A stretch of DNA of 64,000 nt from Bacteroidota bacterium. Lineage in GTDB: Bacteria > Bacteroidota > Bacteroidia > NS11-12g > UBA955. The stretch is from assembly GCA_030682255.1 (NCBI GenBank), contig JAUXOK010000023.1:124001-188000 (forward strand), in the 5' to 3' direction. Positions 7,720-17,702 of this stretch are shown here, one piece after another; within the stretch, counting starts at the first letter, position 1; every line of letters begins with the position of its first letter. The notes beneath the pieces are model-generated. The model did no database searches. It worked only from the letters and a program-made list of their open reading frames with translations, and had not been told where the DNA came from. A program made the position numbers and the translations under genes.

Positions 7720-10413
7720 CTAATGACGAATTACCAATTTTAAGATACCTTTATTTGAGTTTGTGCTAGGTTTTGTTGGCTCTGTTGTAACAATATATAC
7801 ACCAGATTTGATATTAGAAGTATTTAATTCAAATTGATTGCTACCATTGATTACTTCATAACTTTGTGTGAAAATTATTTTTCCATTCAAATCCATAACT
7901 TTGATTATTAATGTTTCCTGAATCGGTGAATCAAATTTTAACACAACATTTTCTTGAGCAGGATTTGGATAAGCAGATATACTAGGGATTGATTTTTTAT
8001 TTAAACTTATTGGATTTAAATTAGTAACATACTGTTTACATTCAAAAAAGCCTCTTCCGTGAGTACCTGCATAGATTGCACCTTGATTTTTATATGGGAA
8101 ATAAAATTGTCTAAGCGATAAAGTAGGAACACGTGGAAATCTACTTGAAATCGTATTTTGAGAGGTCCAATTTGCTCCACCATCATCTGAAGCATAGATT
8201 CCTAAATCTGTTGCAACCATGTATAAGTTAGAATTGCTATAAGTAATTATACCATCGTAAACTGGAATTCTTGGTAAGTTACTAGTAATATTAGTGTATG
8301 AGGGAGTTCCTAACATGCTAGTACCTTTGTATACAAAAGCAGTTCCACTATAATTTCCTACTGTAATTAAAGCCTCATCGTTATCGTTTGGATTCAAATT
8401 TACAGATGTAATTGAACGTCCTCCAGAATTGAAAGCTAAATTAGAAATTGTAATTCCAGCTGGAATAGAAAGTTCGGGCGACCAAGGATTGTATGTTGCA
8501 GAATTTAAACCATCAACTCTCCAAATGGTTGAACTATTTGATATAAACAAAGAGTTTCCATCATTAGTTGCTTCTAAATCCCATACTTCAGAACCGCCAT
8601 GATTTGTTGCAATTAAATACCATTCAGGTTCTTTTTGAAAGTCAGTTACACCTATACCCATCCAAATTTGTCCATTTCTTGTAAAAAACATTCTAGACTC
8701 TTGGTTTTCGTAATCCGGATGTTCCCAAAGAATAAATTTAGTATTAAAAGGTGCCCAATTACCTTGAAGAGGATGCTCACAATATTTTGAGGTATCTGTA
8801 ATCGCTAATCCAATAAATGAACGCGCAATTCTTCTGTCCCATATACAAGATTGAGTTCTGCCAAAATCTCTAGAACGTGTGATATTACCAAAATAAGTAG
8901 AAGAAAAAATCTTAGAATTATCTTTCACTGATATTTGAGAAGTAAATCCATCACCTGATTTTATTTCAACCGCTGATTTTTCTGTGTTGCCACGTTTATT
9001 GATGTATTGGGTACCGTTATCTTGAGTTCCTCCAACGACATTGCCATTGTAATCGGCTGCAACATAATAAAACTGTGTAGCATTGAAACCAAAGTTTTTT
9101 TGATTAAAAACACTTAAACCATTAGAACTAAAGGATAAACCACCATCTGATCCAACGATTAAAGTTGGTGGGTTAGTTGTCATATCCCATTTCAAAACAT
9201 GTTTATCTGCGTGAACATAGCTTGGATTTTGACCACCAAAGTCGTTAAGAGAAGCAATGTATCTAGGATTAGTATTTATTTTCCACTCCGCCAAGTAAAC
9301 ACCGCCCATTATGATGTGGTTTTTATCTTTTGGATTAACGGTTATAACGTTGTTGAAATTTCCTTGTCCTTGAAGTGCATTTGCTAATGGATCAAAATAA
9401 ACACTTCCAGAATTGATGATTTTAGTCCATGTAGTACCTGCATCCGTTGAGCGATATACACCTTCTAATCTACTATTGGTAGAAGAAGTCATGATGTATA
9501 CATAATTTGGATCTTCTGGCGAAATAGCTATTGAGGCTCTGTTAAAGGCAGTTGTAGGTAAATTTACATTATTCCAACTAGCGCCTCTGTCTGTACTTTT
9601 TAAAACATTAGTACCAATTTGTCCATAAATGTCTCCATTGCTTGCTACTTTAACTTCTTTTGAAGAACCATTTCTAGCCATGGTCCATGTTAGCCCATCA
9701 TCAGAATATCTAATTCCACCATCAGTTGAAGCGTAAATTCTAGTTCCACCTGAAGTTTCGGCATCCATTGAACTGATGTTTCCATAATTAGCAGAAGCAA
9801 CAACTCTTGTAAATGATCGGCCTTTATCGGTCGATCTAAATATTCCTAATCCTGAAAATCCTGGAGTGCCACGTAATGTACCATCAACTGTTACAAATTG
9901 ACCTTCTCCTGTACCATAAACAATTACACCATCTGTATTTTGGGCTATGCATGATATATTTAAATTTTCTTCTAAGTCATTGATTGGAACCCAAGATGTA
10001 CCTCTTGTTGTAGATCTAAATAATCCGCCACTTACACCACCAACAAACATCAATGTTGGTGAATCTTTGTCTTGTAAAAAAGCTCTAGTTCTACCACCAA
10101 CATTATCTGGACCAAGTTCTTTCCAAATAGTGTTAACAACTCTTTTACTGCTGTTATTCATGTTGTTAGCTTGTTCTATTGCTTCCATGTATTCCGAAAC
10201 ACTTACGGTTCCAGTTTCAATATTAGACCTGATTGCTCCAAGATATTCTGCCATGCCAGCTGCTTTTTTGCCGCCTGGAACCATATAGGAGTATAGCTTG
10301 GCCATATGACTTTCTTGTCTTTCAACATAGTCACTTTTTTTAATCAACAATACGTTAATGCCCAACAAAAGGGCAATGGATAAAACACTTGTAGTAATTA
10401 TTCTTTTTTTCAT
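7720..10413 (-). CDS. BNR/VPS10-repeat beta-propeller protein with T9SS sorting domain
   Basis: The 897-residue secreted protein has a signal anchor (about 1-25), then many Asp-box/BNR-type repeats (STDKGRSF, YSDDGLTW, STDRGASW, STDAGTTW, ASDDGGANW). These are characteristic of sialidase- or VPS10-like beta-propellers. The last ~85 residues form a type A T9SS C-terminal domain: AYPNPAQENVVL, a V.DLNGK.I strand and a SGVYIV strand. It should be exported by type IX secretion and released or attached at the surface. No enzymatic residues were identified, so the ligand or substrate is unknown. Confidence 0.85.
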   Translation of the reverse strand: MKKRIITTSVLSIALLLGINVLLIKKSDYVERQESHMAKLYSYMVPGGKKAAGMAEYLGAIRSNIETGTVSVSEYMEAIEQANNMNNSSKRVVNTIWKELGPDNVGGRTRAFLQDKDSPTLMFVGGVSGGLFRSTTRGTSWVPINDLEENLNISCIAQNTDGVIVYGTGEGQFVTVDGTLRGTPGFSGLGIFRSTDKGRSFTRVVASANYGNISSMDAETSGGTRIYASTDGGIRYSDDGLTWTMARNGSSKEVKVASNGDIYGQIGTNVLKSTDRGASWNNVNLPTTAFNRASIAISPEDPNYVYIMTSSTNSRLEGVYRSTDAGTTWTKIINSGSVYFDPLANALQGQGNFNNVITVNPKDKNHIIMGGVYLAEWKINTNPRYIASLNDFGGQNPSYVHADKHVLKWDMTTNPPTLIVGSDGGLSFSSNGLSVFNQKNFGFNATQFYYVAADYNGNVVGGTQDNGTQYINKRGNTEKSAVEIKSGDGFTSQISVKDNSKIFSSTYFGNITRSRDFGRTQSCIWDRRIARSFIGLAITDTSKYCEHPLQGNWAPFNTKFILWEHPDYENQESRMFFTRNGQIWMGIGVTDFQKEPEWYLIATNHGGSEVWDLEATNDGNSLFISNSSTIWRVDGLNSATYNPWSPELSIPAGITISNLAFNSGGRSITSVNLNPNDNDEALITVGNYSGTAFVYKGTSMLGTPSYTNITSNLPRIPVYDGIITYSNSNLYMVATDLGIYASDDGGANWTSQNTISSRFPRVPTLSLRQFYFPYKNQGAIYAGTHGRGFFECKQYVTNLNPISLNKKSIPSISAYPNPAQENVVLKFDSPIQETLIIKVMDLNGKIIFTQSYEVINGSNQFELNTSNIKSGVYIVTTEPTKPSTNSNKGILKLVIRH

Positions 10414-10483
10414 TTTAAATTAACTTTTTTTATAAAACAATTTTCAAATTTAGAAATTTAAATTTACATGTCAAAATATTTTT

Positions 10484-11350
10484 TTAAATATGCTTTTCTG
10501 CATGATAGGAAGACCTAACCATTGGACCACTTTCAACAATGTGAAACCCTTTTTTTTCGCCAATTTCTTTATACATTTTAAATTTATCTGGATGTATATA
10601 TTCCGCAACATTGATATGCATTTTTGTTGGTTGAAGGTATTGGCCTAATGTTAAAACGTCACAACCATGAGCCAATAAATCATCCATGGCTTTAAAAACT
10701 TCTTCTTCTGTTTCGCCTAAACCTAACATGATACCGCTTTTGGTTCTTCTGCCTAGTTCTTTGGTCCTTTTAATTTGCTCTAAGCTTCTTTCATATTTGG
10801 CTTGAGGTCTTACAATTCTGTATAGTCTTTCAACAGTTTCCATATTGTGACTTACCACTTCTGGTTTTTCATTTACTACTAATTCTAACAAATCCCATTG
10901 TGCTTTAAAATCAGGGATTAGTGTTTCCATAGTTACTGTTGGATTTTGATTTTTAACTTCTCTAATCGTAGCTGCCCAAACAGTTGCACCTTTGTCTTTT
11001 AATTCGTCTCGGTTCACAGATGTAATAACACAATGTTTAACTTTCATTAATTTTACGGCTTCGGCAACTCTTTTTGGCTCATCTAAATCATATTCATTTG
11101 GCCTGCCAGTAGCTACAGCACAAAATGAACAACTTCTTGTACAAATATTACCCAATATCATAAATGTAGCAGTTCCAGCTCCCCAACATTCAGCCATATT
11201 TGGACATTTTCCATCCTCACATATTGTGTGTAATTGATGTGTTTTAACTATTTTTTTTACCTCAGCATAGGTTTCACCAACAGGAATCTGTATTTTCAAC
11301 CAATCGGGTTTGGTTCTTTGGCGTTTATTTTCTGTAATTATTTCAGACAT
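10484..11350 (-). CDS. lipA: Lipoyl synthase
   Basis: This radical SAM enzyme inserts two sulfurs into octanoyl groups to make lipoate on E2 and GcvH proteins. The auxiliary cluster motif [12 protein letters not shown] is near residue 43 and the radical-SAM CTRSCSFC is near residue 70. The GLGETEEEV segment is also present. Length (288) is normal. The gene lies 2 bases after an outer-membrane protein gene in the same direction, so the two may share a transcript. Confidence 0.96.
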   Translation of the reverse strand: MSEIITENKRQRTKPDWLKIQIPVGETYAEVKKIVKTHQLHTICEDGKCPNMAECWGAGTATFMILGNICTRSCSFCAVATGRPNEYDLDEPKRVAEAVKLMKVKHCVITSVNRDELKDKGATVWAATIREVKNQNPTVTMETLIPDFKAQWDLLELVVNEKPEVVSHNMETVERLYRIVRPQAKYERSLEQIKRTKELGRRTKSGIMLGLGETEEEVFKAMDDLLAHGCDVLTLGQYLQPTKMHINVAEYIHPDKFKMYKEIGEKKGFHIVESGPMVRSSYHAEKHI

Positions 11351-11352
11351 TT

Positions 11353-12102
11353 TTAATAATTTTTACCAAGTGCAAAGCTAATATAAAACGAAGAAAATAC
11401 TGTTTTGTTTTTTGCATAAACCATTAAATTGGGTGGTGATGGAAAGTAATCTAACATTACACCTAATTCTAGCGATTTAAAATCAGATCTATAATACCCC
11501 CAATTAAAAGACACTCCGGTTTTAAATGCTAAACCTGCAATTAATTTTGTTTCATTTATTCCTTTTCCAAATGATGAATAACCAATAATTGAGTTTTGGT
11601 TCATTTCATCTGGGTTGTATTTGGCACTGATTGTATAATAATTATTTGAGTTTAGTGAATCATATTGATCAATATCTACATAAATTGGTTTTAATAATCC
11701 TATGATGGGGCCCATTCCACCAAATACTTCAACTCCTACACTACTTTTACTAACTTTTTCTGCCAAAGTTATACTATATCCATACATGGGACGAATGGCA
11801 TAAAGACGGTTGATTTTACCAAAAACGTAGGGTGTAGCATTGCCTATTCTTTGATTTAAAACACTTCTTTCTTTGAAATGTTTCAAGGAGCCTACATTTA
11901 TTTCATACATTCTATTAAACTTCGAGTTTTTTATAACCATGTTTCTATAATAGATGCCCCATCCGTTTCCGCTTCCATATATTCCAAATTTATAATGTGA
12001 GTCTTCGTAAGTTATATCATCATAGTCTTGTGAAAAAAGCGAACTTTGAGCAAAAAAAACAATATATAGAACGAATATTAATTTTTGAATGTAGTTTTGC
12101 AT
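11353..12102 (-). CDS. Outer-membrane beta-barrel protein, unknown function
   Basis: A signal peptide (about 1-25, ending ...LFSQ) is followed by alternating amphipathic strands rich in Gly, Tyr and Phe. The C-terminus is a strand ending ...FALGKNY with a terminal aromatic residue. This is the look of a small 8-10-stranded outer-membrane barrel. No named family was recognised. It is divergent from the osmC-like gene with 15 bases between the two ATG codons and upstream of lipA in the same direction. Confidence 0.55.
   Translation of the reverse strand: MQNYIQKLIFVLYIVFFAQSSLFSQDYDDITYEDSHYKFGIYGSGNGWGIYYRNMVIKNSKFNRMYEINVGSLKHFKERSVLNQRIGNATPYVFGKINRLYAIRPMYGYSITLAEKVSKSSVGVEVFGGMGPIIGLLKPIYVDIDQYDSLNSNNYYTISAKYNPDEMNQNSIIGYSSFGKGINETKLIAGLAFKTGVSFNWGYYRSDFKSLELGVMLDYFPSPPNLMVYAKNKTVFSSFYISFALGKNY
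12092..12099 (+). promoter_or_regulatory. -7 promoter element of the OsmC-family gene
   Basis: TAGTTTTG matches TAnnTTTG and lies 18 nt before the ATG at 12118. It falls inside a possible longer reading frame starting at 12085, which therefore is unlikely to be the true start. Confidence 0.5.
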
Positions 12103-12117
12103 GAAAAATTTAAAAAA

Positions 12118-12534
12118 ATGAATACTTCAAAGGTAATATATTTAGGTGATTTAAGAACAAGTGCTATACATTTATCCTCTAACAATAGTATAATTACTGA
12201 TGCACCTTTAGACAATCATGGAAAGGGAGAAGCTTTTTCTCCTACAGATTTAACTGCCACTTCTTTAGGTGCTTGTTTACTGACTGTGGTGGGTATTCAT
12301 GCCCAACAAAATGAAATAAACATGAAAGATAGCGAGGTAATGATTAAAAAAATTATGAGCAGCGATAGTCCAAGAAGAATTGTTCAAATTAATGTAGACA
12401 TCACATTTAAAACCACTTTGGAACTAAGTGAAAAACAAAGACACACTTTCGAAAGAATAGCAAAAACTTGTCCAGTAGCTATGAGTTTACATCCTGATAT
12501 TATTCAAAATATCAAAATCCGTTTTACTATTTGA
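12118..12534 (+). CDS. OsmC family protein
   Basis: Members of this family reduce organic hydroperoxides with a Cys pair or act as related thiol proteins. Both family cysteines are present: SLGACLLTV (near residue 60) and KTCPVAMSLHPD (near residue 122). The segment GEAFSPTDL is also typical. With the start at 12118 the length is 138, normal for YhfA/OsmC proteins, and the promoter position supports this start. The 3' end overlaps the convergent ytxJ gene by 8 bases. Confidence 0.88.
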   Translation: MNTSKVIYLGDLRTSAIHLSSNNSIITDAPLDNHGKGEAFSPTDLTATSLGACLLTVVGIHAQQNEINMKDSEVMIKKIMSSDSPRRIVQINVDITFKTTLELSEKQRHTFERIAKTCPVAMSLHPDIIQNIKIRFTI

Positions 12535-12871
12535 TGGCTAATATTTCTTCTTCAATTTCATTTGTTCTAATTTCCATGTGAGAAGCGCTGTAAATACATT
12601 CTCCTTTATGAATAATTAGCAATTGAGGGGATTCATGGTACACTTGAAATCGCTCTGATACTTGATTAGAAACTTCTCTGAATTGAATTAAATCTAAATA
12701 AAAAATTGGATAATGACTTAATAATTCAGTCCAAGATCTTTCTAATCGATTTTTTGACATTTCGCTTATGCTACATCTTGTGGAATGTTTAAATATTAAG
12801 ATTGGTGAATTAAATGAGTCTTTTTTGATATTTTCTAATTGTTCAATACTCACCAAAGGAATCCAATTCAT
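12527..12871 (-). CDS. ytxJ: Bacillithiol-system redox protein YtxJ (DUF2847)
   Basis: The protein is a small (114-residue) monothiol thioredoxin-fold protein. The STRCSIS active site with a single resolving Cys near residue 33 and the partner segment YHESPQLLIIHKGECIYSASH (cis-Pro region) match the YtxJ family. The family is linked to bacillithiol-dependent redox control in Firmicutes and Bacteroidota. A small lipoprotein gene ends 2 bases before its start, suggesting one transcript. Its presence hints that this organism uses bacillithiol, but no bsh genes are in the window. Confidence 0.8.
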   Translation of the reverse strand: MNWIPLVSIEQLENIKKDSFNSPILIFKHSTRCSISEMSKNRLERSWTELLSHYPIFYLDLIQFREVSNQVSERFQVYHESPQLLIIHKGECIYSASHMEIRTNEIEEEILAIK

Positions 12872-12873
12872 AT

Positions 12874-13011
12874 TTACACTAAAACATTGTTTTTTAAAGA
12901 CGTTTTATTAGTTTTGTAGCCTACAGGTGCACATCTGTCTTTTCTGCCTCCACATGAAGTCACAAACGCTAACAAAAACATTACGGCTAAAAGGGTTTTT
13001 ACATTTTTCAT
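12874..13011 (-). CDS. Tiny lipoprotein (45 residues)
   Basis: Read from the ATG at 13011 on the minus strand this gives a 45-residue protein: MKNVKTLLAVMFLLAFVTSC, then a short basic stretch GGRKDRCAPVGYKTNK and a hydrophobic end, stop at 12874. VTSC is a good lipobox, so Cys20 should be lipidated. Only 25 residues remain after processing, including one free Cys (27). It ends 2 bases before ytxJ and is probably its operon partner. Function is unknown. Confidence 0.65.
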   Translation of the reverse strand: MKNVKTLLAVMFLLAFVTSCGGRKDRCAPVGYKTNKTSLKNNVLV

Positions 13012-13091
13012 TGATAAACTTTTAATATTACAAAATTAAAACAAACCTAGCTAATAAAGAAATATTTTTTTTACTTCAAGAATGTCAATCT

Positions 13092-14231
13092 TTGGGTACA
13101 GACAAGTTTATATTTAAATATTCTAAAACTGAATATCAAGATATTATAACTTACATTATTCAAACTGTTGAAAATGAAAATAATATATTAAACAAATTGC
13201 CTTCATTTCATCAAAGTCGCTGTTTAATTAATCAAAGAAGTTTTGAGCAATGTACATCTGAACAAGTCGCAATTTTTAAGTCTAAAGTTTTTATGGGTGA
13301 AAATTTGCTAGTACTAACTGGTGGATTAGGTATTGATGAATGGGCGTTTTGTCATTCTTACAAAAATGTTATATCATTAGATATTGATTATAAACTCAAT
13401 GAAATTTCAAGATACAACTTCAATCAATTAAAAGTTAATAATATTCAACGATTGGATTGTTCGGCCGAGGTTTTTTTAAATCAAACAACAGAAATATTTG
13501 ATGCTGTTTATATAGACCCAGATAGACGTGTAGATGGAAAAAGAGAATTTCTTCTCCAAAATCATCAACCCAATATATTAGAATTGTTGCCTCTAATCAA
13601 GAAAATTAGCCGTAAATTGTTAATTAAATGTTCGCCACTTTATGATTTTGAAATGGCGATTAAGGAAGTTGAAGGATTAAGAGCGTGTTATATTTTGAGT
13701 GTTAAAGGTGAAGTAAAAGAGATGCTTTTAGAAGTAGATTTTTTTGAAAGGAGTGAAGATAAAATTCAAATAAAATGTGTAGACATTAATAAAGAAAACC
13801 AAGTTGGTTTTGAGTGCTTTGCAAAAGATGAGGGTATACCTATTAAAACCGAATTTATTGAACCTTATTTTTATGAAGTTGGGTCATCAATTGTAAAGGT
13901 ACGAAAGCATCATCAATATGCTTTTAAAAAAAATTTGAGAATGATAGATCATAAAGTGCCATTTTATACATCTAGTTATCTAGTTGAGGATTTGATAGGC
14001 AGAGCTTTTAAGGTTATTGATACCTTGCCATTTTCAAATTCAAAAATCAATGATTATTTTAAAAAAAATGAGATTACTAAAGGAAATTTAAAGGTTAGGG
14101 GATTGATTTTTAAAACTTCCGATATTTTAAATAAAATAAAACTTATTGAAGGAGGCGATGATTATTTTTTTATTTTTCCAATGAATGGCAAAAACATCTT
14201 CGTTCATACACGTAAATTAGCTGTTGGCTAA
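13092..14231 (+). CDS. Class I SAM-dependent methyltransferase, PG_1098 / THUMP-like type
   Basis: The Rossmann SAM site includes LTGGLGIDEWAF and the acidic loop VISLDIDYKL. The catalytic-type motif IDPDRR follows near residue 143, and the C-terminal half matches the THUMP-like domain of this Bacteroidota family. The substrate is unknown, probably RNA. The start is doubtful: the only usual in-frame start is the TTG at 13092, yet the frame is open upstream to 13026. The residues encoded there (...FFLLQECQSLGTDKF) resemble the family N-terminus. The 3' end overlaps the convergent hemD by 15 bases. Confidence 0.85.
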   Translation: MGTDKFIFKYSKTEYQDIITYIIQTVENENNILNKLPSFHQSRCLINQRSFEQCTSEQVAIFKSKVFMGENLLVLTGGLGIDEWAFCHSYKNVISLDIDYKLNEISRYNFNQLKVNNIQRLDCSAEVFLNQTTEIFDAVYIDPDRRVDGKREFLLQNHQPNILELLPLIKKISRKLLIKCSPLYDFEMAIKEVEGLRACYILSVKGEVKEMLLEVDFFERSEDKIQIKCVDINKENQVGFECFAKDEGIPIKTEFIEPYFYEVGSSIVKVRKHHQYAFKKNLRMIDHKVPFYTSSYLVEDLIGRAFKVIDTLPFSNSKINDYFKKNEITKGNLKVRGLIFKTSDILNKIKLIEGGDDYFFIFPMNGKNIFVHTRKLAVG

Positions 14232-14978
14232 TTTAATATGGTCTTCTAAAGCTTTAACAATTGAAGGATTTTCTTTTGTTGGAGCTGCAATATCAATGAA
14301 TAGATTTTTTTCTCTCATAGCTATTTGGGTAGTTTCACCAATTGCAGCCAAACGTGTGTTATTTTGTTTGAAGTCAGGGAAATTATCAAATAGTGATTTA
14401 ATGTCTGCAGGACTAAAGAAAACTATGGCATCATAAAAAACATTTTCCAAATCTGATAAATCTGCCGATACAGTTTTATACATACAACTTTCAACAATAC
14501 TGATGTTGTTGTTGTCGCAAAAATCTAAAATCGTAGTTTTTCTAATATCAGAACATGGAAAAAGATACTTTTCATTTTTGTGAGTTAATAACAGGTTTAA
14601 AAAATCTTTTTCTGTATTAGCTTTTGGTGAAAAAACTTTCCTTTTTCTTAAGAATATATATTTTTGGATATACATACCTATACCTTCTGTCATGCAAAAA
14701 TACTTCATATCTTGAGGTAAGTCTACTCTCAATTCTTCGACAACTCTAAAAAAGTGATCAACTGCATTTTTGGAATTGAATATAATTGCGGTATGATTTA
14801 GAATGTTAACTTTAGCTCTTCGAACTTCTCTACCATGAACAGGGTCTATCTGAATGAAAGATCTATAATCAATTTTAACTTTAAATTTTGTGATCAAATC
14901 GTCAAAAATCGATTTCTTTCCTGGCTCAGGTTGGTGTTGCGATATTAGAATTGTTTTAATCTTTCCTTGTTTTGTCAT
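14217..14978 (-). CDS. hemD: Uroporphyrinogen-III synthase
   Basis: HemD closes hydroxymethylbilane with inversion of ring D in heme and cobalamin synthesis. The family is weakly conserved. Here the two-domain layout is visible with the N-terminal ISQHQPEPG...I.FTSKNAV-like segment (IIFNSKNAVDHFF), the central linker KYLFPCSDIRKTTI and the C-terminal FFSPADIKSLF and AAIGETTQIAM motifs. It is the last gene of a minus-strand operon, overlapping DUF4271 by 4 bases, an arrangement common in this phylum. Confidence 0.85.
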   Translation of the reverse strand: MTKQGKIKTILISQHQPEPGKKSIFDDLITKFKVKIDYRSFIQIDPVHGREVRRAKVNILNHTAIIFNSKNAVDHFFRVVEELRVDLPQDMKYFCMTEGIGMYIQKYIFLRKRKVFSPKANTEKDFLNLLLTHKNEKYLFPCSDIRKTTILDFCDNNNISIVESCMYKTVSADLSDLENVFYDAIVFFSPADIKSLFDNFPDFKQNNTRLAAIGETTQIAMREKNLFIDIAAPTKENPSIVKALEDHIKLANS

Positions 14979-15970
14979 ATTTTAAGAAACCTAAGTAAAG
15001 AGACTACGAAAACTACAAGCGGTAGAATTTCAAAGCTGCAAAGGTACAAAATTAAAATTAAAATTGAACCACTTTTTAAGAATTGCCTAGAAAATAAAAA
15101 TTTTATTACACTTAATATATAAACTATTAAAAGATAAAGTACTATGATAAAAATCATGCCATTTTTAATGCTTTGAGGAAATTGATAGTACATTATAAGC
15201 ATACATAAAAAGAGTATAATTGAAAAAACAAAAGCATGAATTCTGAATATAATTGCATAATCAGATCTCAAAGCGGGTTGATTAAAAGCATATGAAAAAA
15301 TATTTTTAAATAATTGATTGATAGCAAATATCAAGATTACAAATGCTGTTGATAGAAATAATAAATATAGCGGATGTATATTATTGATTATTTCACGATA
15401 ATCAACAACTGCATAAATGCCTATTCCAAGAATTTGAGATATTATAAGCCAAGTTAATAAACGTGTTAAAGTAAATACCTGACCCTGAGTGTCTAAAAAC
15501 TCTAAAAATTTAATTTGATTATAACTCGAACGAATAAGTAATGAATATTGAATAGGAAAAATTCTTTTTAGCTGAATAATCAAAAACAAAACCCATAATG
15601 AAGCAAAAAATACATAGTGATTATTAATATTTTTTCTCAAAGGTGGATTTTTAGATGCCAACAATGATTTTCTTAAATTTCTTTTTGAATTGATATATGT
15701 TCCTAAATGATAGCCAACAAATGTTTCGTAATAAATGGTGTCTAATTGGGTAGAATCTATGAATGTAGAATCTGTAACATTGTATACAGATAGACTTTCT
15801 ATAAGTCTGGATTCTATGATTTCTGCTCTGTTTTGATAAAAATCATCGTACCACGCTTTGCTTGTGTCATTTAATACGATAGGATTTTCGGAAGTTTGGG
15901 CAACAACAGAAATAACCATAAGATTAATCCATAATAAAAAAATTCTTTTAAAAATAACTGCTGATACCAA
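14975..15970 (-). CDS. DUF4271 integral membrane protein
   Basis: A signal-like N-terminus and periplasmic segment (about 25-115) precede six to seven hydrophobic helices (about 120-331). DUF4271 proteins are Bacteroidota-specific and often lie next to hemD, as here. The start overlaps the BamA-like gene by 23 bases and the end overlaps hemD by 4, so all three are translationally coupled. Function is unknown. Confidence 0.8.
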   Translation of the reverse strand: MVSAVIFKRIFLLWINLMVISVVAQTSENPIVLNDTSKAWYDDFYQNRAEIIESRLIESLSVYNVTDSTFIDSTQLDTIYYETFVGYHLGTYINSKRNLRKSLLASKNPPLRKNINNHYVFFASLWVLFLIIQLKRIFPIQYSLLIRSSYNQIKFLEFLDTQGQVFTLTRLLTWLIISQILGIGIYAVVDYREIINNIHPLYLLFLSTAFVILIFAINQLFKNIFSYAFNQPALRSDYAIIFRIHAFVFSIILFLCMLIMYYQFPQSIKNGMIFIIVLYLLIVYILSVIKFLFSRQFLKSGSILILILYLCSFEILPLVVFVVSLLRFLKI

Positions 15971-17702
15971 AATGTATTTTTCCTGTTCTTAAATCAAATC
16001 GATTGTTTTTTTCTTTTCCTAAGGCATACATGATAGATAATATCCCTGCCCCTGTTTCAAAATTGCCTCCAATACCAAATCCCCAAGGAAAATCTTTTAC
16101 TTGGTTTAATCTACCATAACTCTTGTCTTCATAATATGCACCATTCCAAAATGCCTTGATGTGCGATTCACCTCCAATCAAATATCTATACTCTATATCT
16201 AGCATGTTAAAATTGCTTGCAAATATACTTTGTTCGTTAAAACCTTTTAAAGAATTTATACCACCCTCTCTCATCAATTCATTAAAATAGATTTTGGGAG
16301 CAATAATCTGTGAGGTTAAGCCTCCAATTTTAAGGGCACCATTTTTTGAAATTTTAAAAAACTTATCAAATTTGATTCTATATTGAAGTTGTGTAGTTTT
16401 TAGTTGAATTGAATCATAAAGATTTAAACCATCATTAAATCTCAGATTTGCAATTTGATTATCTTTGATAATTTCTTTGGTTCCTATAGTCAAACTTCCA
16501 TCTGCAAACCATCCTTTTTGTGGATTAAAACGGTTGTCTAATAAATTAAAAATCCATTCGAAACCATATAGTTTTATTTGTAATGAATTTATATTTGGTA
16601 GTTGTCTGCTCAATTTAATGGCACTCGTATCTACAAAGTTTAAATTGGTAGATTTGCTATTATAAATTGCTTTAATGCCATTAACACCAGATGTATAATA
16701 TTGTAATCCTATTTGATTCGAAAAATTTGTAAACAAGGTGTCAAATTTTAAAAATTCTAGATGATAATCCAAGCCAATGGGTTTATAAAATAAATAAGGC
16801 AAATTTACTGATGATTTAAGTTCCTGTGAACGTGCATTAAAACTTCGCCAATTAATACTAACAGCCTTTGCAGATTTGAACAGATTATTCAATTTCAACA
16901 TAAATTCGCCAGTAAATAAAAGTTTTGTACTCTGTGCACCACTATTGGGCGCCATGCCTACAATTCCATTTATTTGATCAGACTTCCTTTTTTTTAAATA
17001 CAAATAGGGTTTTGCTTTTCCGCCTATAATAAATGCCATCAATGGATTTCTCTCCGATTTTAAAAAAGACAATTGATTCAATCTGTCATTTGTCTTTTTG
17101 AATATTGATTCGTTATATGCTTGTCCCTGTCTTATTCCTAAATAAGCCTGTAAAAACTTATCATTCACAACTCTGTCGCCCTCAATGTAAAAAGTATCAT
17201 ACGTAAAATAGGCCCCCCTTTCTATTTCTAATATATAATCTAGAATACCTCCTTCTATTACTTTTGTTTTAACCATAACTTTACAAAATGGATAACCATT
17301 ATTCTCCATTTGATTCAAAATAACATTCACATTTTGAAACCATTTGGTACTATCATATTTGCCTTCATAATTTTTTATATCAAGCATTTTATTTTCTTGC
17401 CCATCAATAATAAGTGCTTTAATTGATCCTATGGCATACACTGAACCTACGTAAACCTTAGCTTCAACCTTGTTTTTAGACCAATTCAGGCTGTCGTAAC
17501 TAAATCCCAAAAAACCCTTTGAAATATAATAATGCTTAATCTTATTCAAAAAAATTGATGCACCTGTACTATCACGTTCCATCGGTACAGTATATCCTAA
17601 AGGATTATCACTTAAAACAATCTTAAAACTTTGTGCCACAGACTGTTTATAAATAAAAAACAAGATACATAAAAGACTGTATGTAAATCTTTGATTAATC
17701 AA
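15948..17702 (-). CDS. BamA/TamA-family outer-membrane protein
   Basis: After a signal peptide (about 1-23), residues ~30-230 hold POTRA-like alternating alpha/beta segments (for example YIEGDRVVNDKFLQAYLGIRQGQAYNESIF). The remainder is a predicted 16-strand Omp85-type barrel, with the GRFxG-type region (EGGINSLKGFNEQSIFASNF) and a C-terminal strand IHFGISSYF ending in Phe. It is shorter than true BamA (584 residues, fewer POTRA domains), so a TamA-like or specialised exporter role is more likely than the essential assembly pore. It heads the operon with DUF4271 and hemD. Confidence 0.8.
   Translation of the reverse strand: MINQRFTYSLLCILFFIYKQSVAQSFKIVLSDNPLGYTVPMERDSTGASIFLNKIKHYYISKGFLGFSYDSLNWSKNKVEAKVYVGSVYAIGSIKALIIDGQENKMLDIKNYEGKYDSTKWFQNVNVILNQMENNGYPFCKVMVKTKVIEGGILDYILEIERGAYFTYDTFYIEGDRVVNDKFLQAYLGIRQGQAYNESIFKKTNDRLNQLSFLKSERNPLMAFIIGGKAKPYLYLKKRKSDQINGIVGMAPNSGAQSTKLLFTGEFMLKLNNLFKSAKAVSINWRSFNARSQELKSSVNLPYLFYKPIGLDYHLEFLKFDTLFTNFSNQIGLQYYTSGVNGIKAIYNSKSTNLNFVDTSAIKLSRQLPNINSLQIKLYGFEWIFNLLDNRFNPQKGWFADGSLTIGTKEIIKDNQIANLRFNDGLNLYDSIQLKTTQLQYRIKFDKFFKISKNGALKIGGLTSQIIAPKIYFNELMREGGINSLKGFNEQSIFASNFNMLDIEYRYLIGGESHIKAFWNGAYYEDKSYGRLNQVKDFPWGFGIGGNFETGAGILSIMYALGKEKNNRFDLRTGKIHFGISSYF

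Noticed and set aside
10992-11237. Frames opposite lipA and many others opposite real genes
   Set aside because: They are shadows of well-identified genes on the other strand, with no own promoter or domain.
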